From Brenneria rubrifaciens (GTDB lineage Bacteria > Pseudomonadota > Gammaproteobacteria > Enterobacterales > Enterobacteriaceae): a stretch of 64,000 nt of DNA. This document shows, piece by piece, positions 31,301-38,500 of this stretch. The notes beneath the pieces are model-generated. The model was not told where the DNA came from. It saw only the letters and a program-made list of their open reading frames with translations, and made no database searches. The DNA is taken from assembly GCF_005484945.1 (NCBI RefSeq), contig NZ_CP034035.1:3286001-3350000 (forward strand), in the 5' to 3' direction. A program made the translations under genes and the position numbers. Positions within the stretch are counted from its first letter, which is position 1, and each line of letters begins with the position of its first letter.

Positions 31301-34282
31301 TGCATTTAAGCTGTTGCTCACATGCTGAGCGCTCATTTGCCGCCGCAGCGCCTCGTCTCTGGCCAGCCGTCCCGCCAATGCCAGCGCCGCGTCTTCGGCT
31401 TGCGGCGCCGCCGGCCATTTACTCAGCGCGTTCAGGCTGTTGCTCACATGCTGCGCGGTCATTTGCCGCCGCAGCGCCCCGTCTCTGGCAAGCCGCCCCG
31501 CTGCTGCCAGCGCCGCGTCTTCGGCCTGCGGTACTTCCGGCCATTTACTCAGCGCGTTCAGACTGTTGCTCACATCCTGAGCGCTCATTTGCCGCCGCAG
31601 CGCCCCGTCTCTGACCAGCCGCGCCGCCAGTGCCTGCGCCGCGTCCAGCGCCTGCGCCGCTTCCGGCCATTTACTCAATGCGTTCAGGCTGTTGCTCACA
31701 TGCTGAGCGCTCATTTGCCGCCGCAGCGCCTCGTCCCCGGCCAGCCGCCCCGCCAATGCCAGCGCCGCGTCCAGCGCCTGCGCCGCCGCCGGCCATTTGC
31801 TCAGCGCGTTCAGGCTGGCGCTCACATCATGCGCATTCATTTGCCGCTGCAACGCCTCGTCTCTGACCAGCCGCCCCGCCAACACCAGCGCCGCCTCGGT
31901 CACGGGTGCCGCCGTCGGCCATTTACTCAATGCGTTCAGGCTGGTGCTGACCTGCTGAGCGTTCATTTGCCGCCGCAACGTCTCGTCCCTGGCCAGCCGC
32001 GCCGCTACTGCCAGCGCCGCGTCTTCGGCCTGCGGTACTTCCGGCCATTTACTCAGCGCATTCAGGCTGTTGCTGACCTGCTGCGCGCTCAGTTGCCGCC
32101 GCAGCGCCCCGTCCCTGACCAGCCGCCCCGCCAATGCCAGCGCCGCCTCCAGCGCCTGCGCCGCTTCCGGCCATTTACTCAGCGCGTTCAGGCTGGTGCT
32201 GACATGCTGCGCATTCATTTTCCGCCGCAACATGCCGTCTCTGGCCAGCCGCCCCGCCAATGCCAGCGCCGCGTCTTCGGCTTGCGGCGCCGCCGGCCAT
32301 TTACTCAGCGCGTTCAGGCTGTTGCTCACATGCTGATCATTCATTTGCCGCTGCATCATGTTGTCTCTGGCCAGCCGCCCCGCCAGCGCCAGCGCCGCGT
32401 CTGTGGCCTGCGGCGCCGTCGGCCACTTACTCAACGCATTTAAGGCTCCCCCCACCACCTGAGGCTTCATTTGCCGCCGCAAGCCCTCGTCCCCGGCCAA
32501 CCTGCCCGCCAGCACCATCGCCGCCTCGCTGATCTGCCTCTGCTGTGGCCATTTGCTCAGCGCGCTTAGGGTACTCCCCAAATTCTGAGCGCTCATTTGC
32601 CGCCGCAGCGCCTCATCGCTGACCAGCCGCGCCGCCAGCGCCAGTACCGCCTCCGTCACGCGCGTCGCCGTCGGCCATTTGCTCAGCGCGTTCAGCGTAA
32701 CGCTCATACTGTATGCATCCAGCTCCAATCGCAGGAACGCATCCCCGGCCAGTCTGTCCGCCAGCGCCAGCACCGACTCCCGCACCTTCGGCGCCGTCGG
32801 CCATTTACCAAACGCGTTCAGGGTAACGCTCACGCCCTGTGCATCCATTTCCCGGCGCAGTCCGCCGTCTTTGAAAACTTTCCCGGCCAGCAAGGAAACA
32901 AACTCCGACATCACTGGCTCAGCAGGCCACTTGCCAAGGGCATTCAGCCCATCACACAGACTTTCCGCACTCATTTCATCCAGCAGCGACCGGTTCAACC
33001 GCATCTCCGCCGCCAGCGCCAGCGTCGCTTGCCTGGCCCACCCCTCGCCCGCCCACTGGCTCAACGCGAGCAAAGCGCGACTGACCTCTTTGCATCCCAA
33101 ATTTTGTCGCAGATCACGATCCTCGGTGATGGCGTTGCCCAGTACGATGGCCTGATGTTTTATTACCCCGCGCGTCGGCCATTGACTGAAAACATTCAGC
33201 ATCCCGGTCACATCGGCGGCCTGCATTTTTTGTTTCAGCCGTAAATGCGGATCGGCGATCCGCTCGGCCAGCATGCAGGCCGCCGCCTCCGCCCGGGGGT
33301 GTTCAGGCCATTTGCCCAGCGCATTGATAAACATAAGCGTGTCACGCGAACCCAAGACACAGCGCCGATCCTGCAAAGAATCCGCGATAATTCTCAAGGC
33401 CGCATCACGGCAGCGCCCGCTGCCCGCATTCTTGGCAAACGAACCGACCAGTTGCGTGCGTGATCTGATGTCCAGCGAACCGATATCACGGACATGCAGC
33501 GCCTCGTCCGCAATGCACGCCAGCGCCCGCATAGCGATCTCACTGTCCGGGTATTTCCCCAGATGGCTGGCGATTGACGCGTACTGATGCAGCGGTTCGC
33601 CTTTAAACCAGTCGGGATGCAGCACGAAGTAACGCGCGGCCAGTTCCGCACATTCCATAACGCATTGGTGAAACTGATAGGGTTGATGAGGGGGGGCATG
33701 AGGCGCGGCCAGCTTCACCAGATACCGCGTGAGCCAATAACTATTCGTTGCGGCATCATTGGCCGACTGCAAAAAAATGAGCGCCCTGCCGGTGTGATTA
33801 CGCCGGGCAAGTACATTATCTTCTGCCATGGCGAAACAGCGTTCCGGAAACCCGGAATCGCTGTGACGATGAAGTTCATGCCGTTGTTCCTCGCGCTGCG
33901 CTTTTAATGTTTGCGCCTCTTGATGTTCGAGATGATGTTCAGGGTAGTCGAGCGCCTCGACCCATCCCGCTTCCGGCATCGGGCGCGACGCGCCAGAAGC
34001 GTGCTCTGAATGTAGATGTTCCGACGAGGTTTCCGCCGGACGTTTTCGCGAGGAGCCCGCCTCGCCGCCGGATGATGAACCGGTTTTAGGGTGAGTATTT
34101 CCGATAATTTGCGCCCGCAGCCCCGGTTGAAGAAGACGCCCGGACCTGCCCCGGCTACCGGAGGGGTCTGATTGCGCCACGGATTCTCTTTTTACTCTCT
34201 TTGCTTCAGGGGGACGAGAGGTTGACTCAGATGCTGGGGAAGCCTTCGCGGTAAACGCGGTGTCGAAATTACGAATTTTCAT
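25340..34282 (-). CDS. SKWP-repeat giant type III effector (RipS/XopAD-like), copy 1
   Basis: The product has 2980 residues. Residues 1-140 are Ser/Pro-rich and disordered, with basic patches (KRVKRE, SRKRP), fitting a type III signal. Residues about 319-1494 hold 28 helical repeats of 42 residues with LNALSKWP at the head, the hallmark of Ralstonia RipS (SKWP) and Xanthomonas XopAD effectors. A long unassigned region follows (about 1500-2550). Two tandem RelA/SpoT-like domains then appear. The first (about 2570-2710) has VKSVSSLEDKL, Asp2619 in INDALRYSVVLP and Glu2681 in WEIQFHT. The second (about 2780-2935) has FKKPASIARKL, Asp2840 in VRDALRYEIILP and Glu2905 in FEVQFHT. A candidate HrpL box lies about 50 nt upstream; the ribosome site is weak. 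The effector family call is firm, the nucleotidyltransferase-fold call is inference. Confidence 0.88.
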   Translation of the reverse strand: MKIRNFDTAFTAKASPASESTSRPPEAKRVKRESVAQSDPSGSRGRSGRLLQPGLRAQIIGNTHPKTGSSSGGEAGSSRKRPAETSSEHLHSEHASGASRPMPEAGWVEALDYPEHHLEHQEAQTLKAQREEQRHELHRHSDSGFPERCFAMAEDNVLARRNHTGRALIFLQSANDAATNSYWLTRYLVKLAAPHAPPHQPYQFHQCVMECAELAARYFVLHPDWFKGEPLHQYASIASHLGKYPDSEIAMRALACIADEALHVRDIGSLDIRSRTQLVGSFAKNAGSGRCRDAALRIIADSLQDRRCVLGSRDTLMFINALGKWPEHPRAEAAACMLAERIADPHLRLKQKMQAADVTGMLNVFSQWPTRGVIKHQAIVLGNAITEDRDLRQNLGCKEVSRALLALSQWAGEGWARQATLALAAEMRLNRSLLDEMSAESLCDGLNALGKWPAEPVMSEFVSLLAGKVFKDGGLRREMDAQGVSVTLNAFGKWPTAPKVRESVLALADRLAGDAFLRLELDAYSMSVTLNALSKWPTATRVTEAVLALAARLVSDEALRRQMSAQNLGSTLSALSKWPQQRQISEAAMVLAGRLAGDEGLRRQMKPQVVGGALNALSKWPTAPQATDAALALAGRLARDNMMQRQMNDQHVSNSLNALSKWPAAPQAEDAALALAGRLARDGMLRRKMNAQHVSTSLNALSKWPEAAQALEAALALAGRLVRDGALRRQLSAQQVSNSLNALSKWPEVPQAEDAALAVAARLARDETLRRQMNAQQVSTSLNALSKWPTAAPVTEAALVLAGRLVRDEALQRQMNAHDVSASLNALSKWPAAAQALDAALALAGRLAGDEALRRQMSAQHVSNSLNALSKWPEAAQALDAAQALAARLVRDGALRRQMSAQDVSNSLNALSKWPEVPQAEDAALAAAGRLARDGALRRQMTAQHVSNSLNALSKWPAAPQAEDAALALAGRLARDEALRRQMSAQHVSNSLNALSKWPAAPQAADAALALAGRLVSDGTLRRQLSAQQVSNSLTALSKWPEAAQALDAALALAERLVRDEALRRQLNAQEVSSTLNALSKWPEVPQAEDAALVLAARLAGDGTLRRQLNAQQVSNSLNALSKWPAAAQAADAALGLAEQLAGDEALQRQLNAQHMSNSLNALSKWPEAAQALEAALALAARLAGDEVLRRQMNAHDVSNSLNALSKWPAAPQALDAALALAARLAGDEALRRQMNAQGVSNSLNALSKWPEKQQALDAALALAARLNSDEALQRQMNVQEVSATLNALSKWPKTPQARNAGLALAERLVGDSALRERMDALNMSNSLNALSKWSEVPQAEDAARVLAEMLARDGMLRRQMNAQEVSATLNALSKWPASAQALDAVSALAERLVSDEVLRQQLSAQHVSNSLNALSKWPASRQARDAALGLAERLGLDDALCRQLSAQELSLALNALSKWPLEPQARETAWLLAAPLGTHARAWGRFALSDMSQIANAMHTISRNDEQEAAECRTLLEGLSVYLELHPERFGDAGARAIGVLFKAYESLHMPRALRPLARPALARVETLLQENRMRDEPLESVAALCMGLLPLARSSDLLRYRPQALKTLEALQPVVARKIEGYLRREGTLPSGNALHLRDDGEACGTRRPALSFYQVLKAYSLVARQWKIPHVDGERNATKARQEALTRWVQEMTARTQRTIQADLQEMSWNLIAQIEAGDGLYDALDLRLNRETAAIVARHPPITFELAQLRHQLRSPPGRPGALAPGTGATRHIIVDTLGRQVKTDDDETQRPYSFYARLTGQPLVEVELPGEFSAFVLARTFQFQGEPWRFDMFGGSRLNKGAQNKVKDILDGNTSQKSLLPAVRYADTVPGSDFMRLVEKLSPQREDWSRIQRALLEMVPPDHVVEGTLRLGWCADVPGPQHPFRLTGPSGERVALCPNDGCGFLKWTVARQIPAVREMMMAWEASRAGQATASQHTLLKSQVVGQNSIPSQALMHYPRSQAVQEEAHDAMQHRVAEWQANNEHFDLLTLYQMIVSGGYQGRRVRAVPSADERLYLPTITLPGFQRPESDVLLGKPPYDNENLQPIAVSRVVTPADGDSTARFLDQCFSIQYSYTGFDEDSGEDADMLHSKGMLIIPPPGYWSPAHAGQDMVCSREDLKILSRWKSRRERDTLPAQMLCTGSLRVKEILAPGRLGAVPIPELRKRSMDTDGDEAFVYAGYPALAAHIREVMAARGRRRGAVVSFKPPKTATAAFDEQGRYHTGRAREIMNQQLGGKLLGKASIAARRFLAQPDALREKMARGMMFGVYDGVERSLRNGLRRWLADGRDAPALNDLRGQARAAIDRAHLPEAREAAALLHHLTLRLGEGDEERPPAMSDALAQAMPGLAMAYAQATDAPSRIHAVLDNYPVCRLSHEQFPHGQPGLVPGEPELTIRNLFTLAVKVGTDALKSDTGVGLFSKIIDRCEMTERNYAERIRKVPYGKQTAYEVRNGRFNPEQAKTTLASIPTLAAAVMEDAVETLQKAGLLSAPPTAQEQAQTLSPKTLRNTALALNGQARQAQRRITHTLQRLLPGGAYLAGLEHSVKSVSSLEDKLTDQFARHRQDWEQAVAHINDALRYSVVLPHHAFVEAYRQVVVALEDEGHELLQRKNYFARWNMPFRSINVSLREAESGQRWEIQFHTGETFPLKARYHDVYKDQQRLSRQGQTSETVKARMNEALQAFRRVPVPAGCEEIDDWQATTAPARVPRPAPEPAGASSTAGQVEAILTQARQLEHEVTPRLVQALQAHGGQLRRDEQGDWRAFIFKKPASIARKLALIQASGSQGATSTALSVRDALRYEIILPAEKFADRAQAILNLLERERFEAMRLRNGFVEPDTTYAGVNVKLRSTGASSGDRYFEVQFHTRDSLKAKLKSHKDYESLRKLPGDRAADHSDEAWADIQDKRAYLLEKIQGMAACVSLPEHIHRLRAFEHER
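29801..33328 (-). repeat. 28 tandem SKWP repeats (126 nt each), copy 1
   Basis: I counted 28 units by the LNALSKWP-type head (first INALGKWP, last LNALSKWPLEP). Each unit is 42 residues. Edge units are divergent and central ones nearly identical, with tails such as DEALRRQMNAQHVSNS, as expected when the array grows and shrinks in its middle. Confidence 0.9.
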
Positions 34283-34331
34283 TGTTCGGGTGAAATAGTG
34301 TTCTTATTGCGCCGCCGATTATTAACAGCAT

Positions 34332-34359
34332 TGGGTGCAGCCATTTCAGAGATAGTTCC
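34332..34359 (-). promoter_or_regulatory. Candidate HrpL box for SKWP copy 1
   Basis: On the minus strand, GGAACT, 15 nt, then GCACCCA. This differs from GGAACC-N15/16-CCACNNA at one position in each half. It lies about 50 nt upstream of the effector ATG in the correct orientation, and is preserved identically before copy 2. Confidence 0.6.
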
Positions 34360-34429
34360 CTGTGTAACCTGACAAACACCCCAGCCATAAACCGCTCATC
34401 GAGACTTAGCAAACAAACCGCCCCCGACT

Positions 34430-34581
34430 TTGGTGGATGAATTTGTTTACGATTTCGGCGTGGTTGACGGTGGTTTTCAGCGGATTGCGCTGGAGGTGCA
34501 ACCGCGCGATTACCCTGTTGGATCACCGCGCTACAGGCGTGGGTGGATGTCTATGGATGAGAAATTGGCGCGGGAAACGAG
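34430..34581 (+). pseudogene. Gene-fragment block ending in tRNA-Gly 3' sequence
   Basis: This is an open stretch without a start of its own. One frame reads VDEFVYDFGVVDGGFQRIAL and continues to MDEKLARETR and a stop. It is the better-preserved relative of 25058-25210. Its last bases, GCGGGAAACGAG (34570-34581), equal the complement of the tRNA-Gly 3' end seen at 25199-25210. I do not recognise the protein; the block is probably a relic of the integrated element. Confidence 0.5.
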
Positions 34582-34654
34582 ATAAGCGCTGCGTTGTTTT
34601 TTGTATTATTTTTTGCTTATATTCAATACGAAATTCATAAATGAGGAACACACC

Positions 34655-34909
34655 ATGTCCCGAACCACGACAATGACCGTTCGCCTCAAAGGGCCGCTGA
34701 GTGACTTCGTGGCCGCCAATGTAGGCGAAAACGGCGCTTACGACAACGTCAGCGAGTACGTCCGGGACTTGATCCGCCGGGACAAAGAGCGGGTGGAGTC
34801 AGAAGCATTCGAACGACTCAAGGTGGAATTGACCAGTGCCTTTGCTGCACCAGAGTCTTCATACGTATCCTTGACTGCCGCAGATATCATTGCACGCAAC
34901 AAGGGCTGA
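34655..34909 (+). CDS. parD: ParD-like antitoxin
   Basis: The product has 84 residues from ATG 34655, with GAGGA 8 nt upstream; an in-frame ATG 54 nt earlier has no ribosome site and adds a non-conserved leader. The N-terminal ribbon-helix-helix (MTVRLKGPLSDFVAANV, then YDNVSEYVRDLIRRDKERVE) is typical of ParD1/CopG-type antitoxins that bind DNA and autorepress. The C-terminal segment should wrap the toxin. The stop lies 4 nt before the ParE-like gene, forming a standard toxin-antitoxin operon. It sits between the two effector copies and could stabilise that island. Confidence 0.9.
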   Translation: MSRTTTMTVRLKGPLSDFVAANVGENGAYDNVSEYVRDLIRRDKERVESEAFERLKVELTSAFAAPESSYVSLTAADIIARNKG

Positions 34910-34913
34910 CCGT

Positions 34914-35228
34914 ATGGCTAATGTTCGCATACAGGACGCCGCCTCTTATCGTCTTGACGAGATCTACCGATACACGCGCGAGCGATGGGGTACAGAGCAA
35001 GCGGACCGCTACATTACCGGCATGTTTCAGGCATTTGCCAGGATAGAAAACCACGAGGTCGTTTCACAGCCCGTCCCCGCCGAATTTGGAGTAGAAGGTT
35101 TCTTCTTTCGCTACGAGCGGCATGTTGTCTACTGGCGCAGACTATCAAACGGCAACATCGGTATCGTGACGGTTCTGCACGAGCGGATGCATCAGATCGA
35201 TCGGTTTCGAGAGGACTTTGGCATTTGA
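34914..35228 (+). CDS. parE: ParE-like toxin (RelE/ParE superfamily)
   Basis: The product has 104 residues from ATG 34914 (MANVRIQDAASYRLDEIYRY). An upstream in-frame ATG at 34890 overlaps parD and is less likely. Family marks include LDEIYRYTRERWG, Arg-rich FFFRYERHVVYWRR and HERMHQIDRF at the C-terminus. ParE toxins inhibit DNA gyrase and are neutralised by ParD. The reading frame appears intact, so the pair may still be functional inside an otherwise decayed mobile segment. Confidence 0.9.
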   Translation: MANVRIQDAASYRLDEIYRYTRERWGTEQADRYITGMFQAFARIENHEVVSQPVPAEFGVEGFFFRYERHVVYWRRLSNGNIGIVTVLHERMHQIDRFREDFGI

Positions 35229-35251
35229 TGGCGGCTTGGGCGTGGTTATTA

Positions 35252-35440
35252 TTAAAATGCTGCCCACGCCTGCATCATGCCCCGCCGCTGTTCTACATAC
35301 TGCGCTTGATTGTAGGCCGCGCTGACTTTGTTGGGGTCGACATGGGGAAGCTGCGCCTCAATCCAGATTTTGGGATAGCCGATTTCAGGATAACGCCCCA
35401 GAGAGAATCGCTTCTGTTTACCCAGCCAGTAATTGGAGTG
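35252..35440 (-). pseudogene. P4-type tyrosine integrase remnant (internally deleted)
   Basis: The minus-strand frame joins a piece of the N-terminal arm domain (YWLGKQKRFSLGRYPEIG) directly to the C-terminal end (IEAQLPHVDPNKVSAAYNQA, then QYVEQRRGMMQAWAAF and stop). The catalytic middle with the Arg/His/Arg/Tyr residues is missing. Such integrases normally sit beside the tRNA they use; here a tRNA-Gly remnant follows at 35444, so this is the footprint of an island integrase. Confidence 0.8.
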
Positions 35441-35443
35441 GAG

Positions 35444-35512
35444 AACGAGGCGCGAACCCGCGACCGCAACCCTGGCAAGGTGGCGCTCTGCCGACTGATG
35501 TTCTATTCCCGC
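35444..35512 (-). pseudogene. tRNA-Gly(GCC) remnant 2
   Basis: The sequence equals the tRNA-like remnant at 25205-25270 except for a 3-nt insertion in the D-stem region (minus strand GAACATC instead of GATC). The 3' acceptor strand is replaced by TTCTCCAC, which belongs to the integrase remnant. It marks the left end of the second duplication copy. Confidence 0.65.
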
Positions 35513-35584
35513 AGATAACCCGCTCAATTACCCTTCGCTTCCCATGAGAAGCGAGCTTAAGCATGATCAACCCTCAGACGCTTA

Positions 35585-38500
35585 TCACTCATGTTCAAAC
35601 GCCCGCAGACGGTGAATGTGTTCAGGCAACGACACGCAGGCCGCCATACCCTGAATCTTCTCCAACAGGTATGCCCGCTTGTCCTGGATATCCGCCCAGG
35701 CTTCATCGCTGTGATCCGCCGCCCGGTCACCAGGCAGTTTACGCAGGGACTCATAATCTTTGTGCGACTTCAGTTTGGCTTTCAGGCTGTCACGCGTATG
35801 GAACTGCACCTCAAAATACCGGTCGCCCGATGGCGCCCCGGTGCTGCGCAGTTTGACATTGACCCCGGCATAAGTGGTATCCGGCTCCACAAATCCGTTG
35901 CGTAACCGCATCGCTTCGAAGCGTTCTCTTTCCAGCAGATTCAGGATAGCCTGCGCCCTGTCTGCGAACTTTTCCGCAGGCAGGATAATTTCGTACCTCA
36001 GCGCATCACGGACGGACAAGGCCGTCGACGTTGCCCCCTGAGATCCGGACGCCTGAATCAGGGCGAGTTTGCGGGCGATAGAGGCGGGTTTCTTGAAAAT
36101 AAACGCCCGCCAGTCTCCCTGTTCATCCCGGCGCAACTGGCCGCCGTGCGCCTGCAACGCCTGAACCAGCCGGGGGGTCACCTCGTGTTCAAGCTGACGC
36201 GCTTGTGTGAGGATCGCCTCCACCTGACCCGCCGTGGAAGACGCGCCCGCCGGTTCAGGCGCGGGACGCGGAACCCGCGCCGGCGCGGTAGTGGCCTGCC
36301 AGTCATCAATCTCCTCGCACCCCGCCGGAACCGGTACGCGCCGGAAAGCTTGCAGCGCCTCATTCATCCGGGCCTTGACCGTCTCCGATGTCTGGCCCTG
36401 ACGGGACAGCCGCTGCTGATCCTTGTAAACGTCATGGTAACGCGCCTTGAGCGGGAAGGTTTCCCCGGTATGGAACTGGATCTCCCAGCGCTGCCCGCTC
36501 TCCGCCTCCCGCAGGCTGACGTTTATCGACCGGAACGGCATATTCCACCGGGCAAAATAGTTCTTGCGCTGGAGCAACTCATGCCCTTCGTCTTCCAGCG
36601 CCACCACGACCTGGCGGTACGCCTCAACAAAAGCGTGGTGCGGCAGCACCACGCTGTAGCGCAGTGCATCGTTGATATGCGCGACAGCCTGCTCCCAATC
36701 CTGCCGGTGTCGGGCAAACTGGTCTGTGAGCTTGTCTTCCAGCGAAGACACCGATTTAACGCTGTGTTCAAGCCCCGCCAGATACGCGCCGCCAGGCAGC
36801 AACCGTTGCAGTGTATGGGTGATACGCCGCTGCGCCTGCCGTGCCTGACCGTTCAACGCCAGCGCGGTGTTACGCAACGTCTTCGGCGACAGCGTTTGCG
36901 CCTGCTCCTGAGCGGTGGGCGGCGCGCTGAGCAGCCCGGCCTTCTGCAACGTCTCCACGGCATCCTCCATCACCGCCGCCGCCAGCGTGGGGATTGACGC
37001 CAGCGTGGTTTTCGCCTGTTCGGGGTTAAACCGCCCGTTTCGCACCTCGTACGCCGTCTGTTTGCCGTAGGGGACTTTGCGTATCCGCTCGGCATAATTG
37101 CGCTCGGTCATTTCGCACCGATCGATGATTTTACTGAACAGCCCGACACCGGTATCCGATTTCAGGGCATCGGTGCCCACCTTCACCGCCAGGGTAAACA
37201 GGTTGCGGATCGTCAGCTCCGGCTCGCCGGGCACCAGTCCCGGCTGACCATGGGGAAACTGTTCATGCGACAACCGGCAAACCGGATAATTGTCCAGCAC
37301 GGCGTGAATGCGCGAAGGGGCATCCGTCGCCTGCGCGTAAGCCATCGCCAGCCCGGGCATCGCCTGGGCCAGCGCGTCGGACATCGCCGGCGGCCTCTCT
37401 TCATCGCCCTCCCCCAGTCGCAACGTCAGATGATGCAGCAGCGCCGCCGCTTCCCGCGCTTCCGGCAAATGCGCCCGGTCAATGGCCGCTCTCGCCTGCC
37501 CGCGCAGGTCATTCAGCGCGGGCGCGTCGCGCCCGTCGGCCAGCCACCGCCGCAGACCGTTGCGCAGACTGCGCTCCACGCCGTCATAGACGCCGAACAT
37601 CATCCCGCGGGCCATCTTCTCACGCAGCGCATCCGGCTGGGCAAGAAACCGTCTGGCGGCGATGCTCGCTTTGCCAAGCAGTTTCCCGCCCAGTTGCTGG
37701 TTCATTATCTCCCGGGCCCGCCCGGTATGATAACGGCCCTGCTCGTCAAACGCCGCCGTCGCGGTCTTGGGCGGTTTGAAAGAGACCACCGCGCCGCGCC
37801 GCCGCCCGCGCGCCGCCATCACCTCACGGATATGCGCCGCCAGCGCGGGATAGCCCGCATAGACAAACGCCTCGTCGCCATCGGTGTCCATGCTGCGCTT
37901 GCGGAGCTCCGGGATGGGCACCGCACCCAACCGGCCCGGCGCCAGGATCTCTTTGACTCTCAGGCTGCCCGTGCAGAGCATCTGCGCCGGCAGTGTGTCC
38001 CGCTCACGCCGGGACTTCCAGCGCGACAATATCTTCAGATCTTCCCGCGAACACACCATATCCTGCCCGGCGTGAGCGGGTGACCAGTAGCCGGGCGGCG
38101 GAATAATCAGCATCCCTTTGCTGTGCAGCATATCGGCGTCCTCGCCGGAATCCTCGTCAAACCCGGTATAGCTGTACTGGATGGAAAAACACTGGTCAAG
38201 AAAACGGGCGGTGCTGTCCCCGTCGGCCGGCGTCACGACCCGGCTGACGGCAATCGGTTGCAGGTTTTCATTGTCATAGGGCGGTTTGCCCAGCAACACA
38301 TCGCTTTCAGGCCGCTGGAATCCCGGCAGCGTGATGGTCGGCAGGTAGAGCCGCTCATCGGCAGACGGCACCGCGCGTACCCGCCTGCCCTGATAACCGC
38401 CGCTGACAATCATCTGGTAAAGCGTTAACGAGTCAATATTTTCATTGTGACCGGTTGATGAGGACGCCGCGCCGCCCGGCTGCCGGGCCGCATTTTTTGC

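Larger units (their letters stand above)
25205..34420 (-). repeat. Large direct duplication, copy 1 (matches 35444-43828)
   Basis: From the tRNA remnant, through the SKWP effector gene, to about 140 nt beyond its start codon, this segment is near-identical to 35444-43828. Upstream homology ends near GAGACTTAGC (34401-34410 and 43809-43818). The main length difference is seven 126-nt repeat units inside the gene. Confidence 0.9.

Noticed and set aside
29801..33328. CRISPR-like or satellite array
   Set aside because: The period is 126 nt with no spacer structure, and the units are in-frame protein repeats.
25904..33907. Arg- and Pro-rich + strand frames opposite the SKWP genes
   Set aside because: They are mirror products of the GC-rich repeat coding strand. 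The same shadows occur opposite copy 2 at the same offsets.
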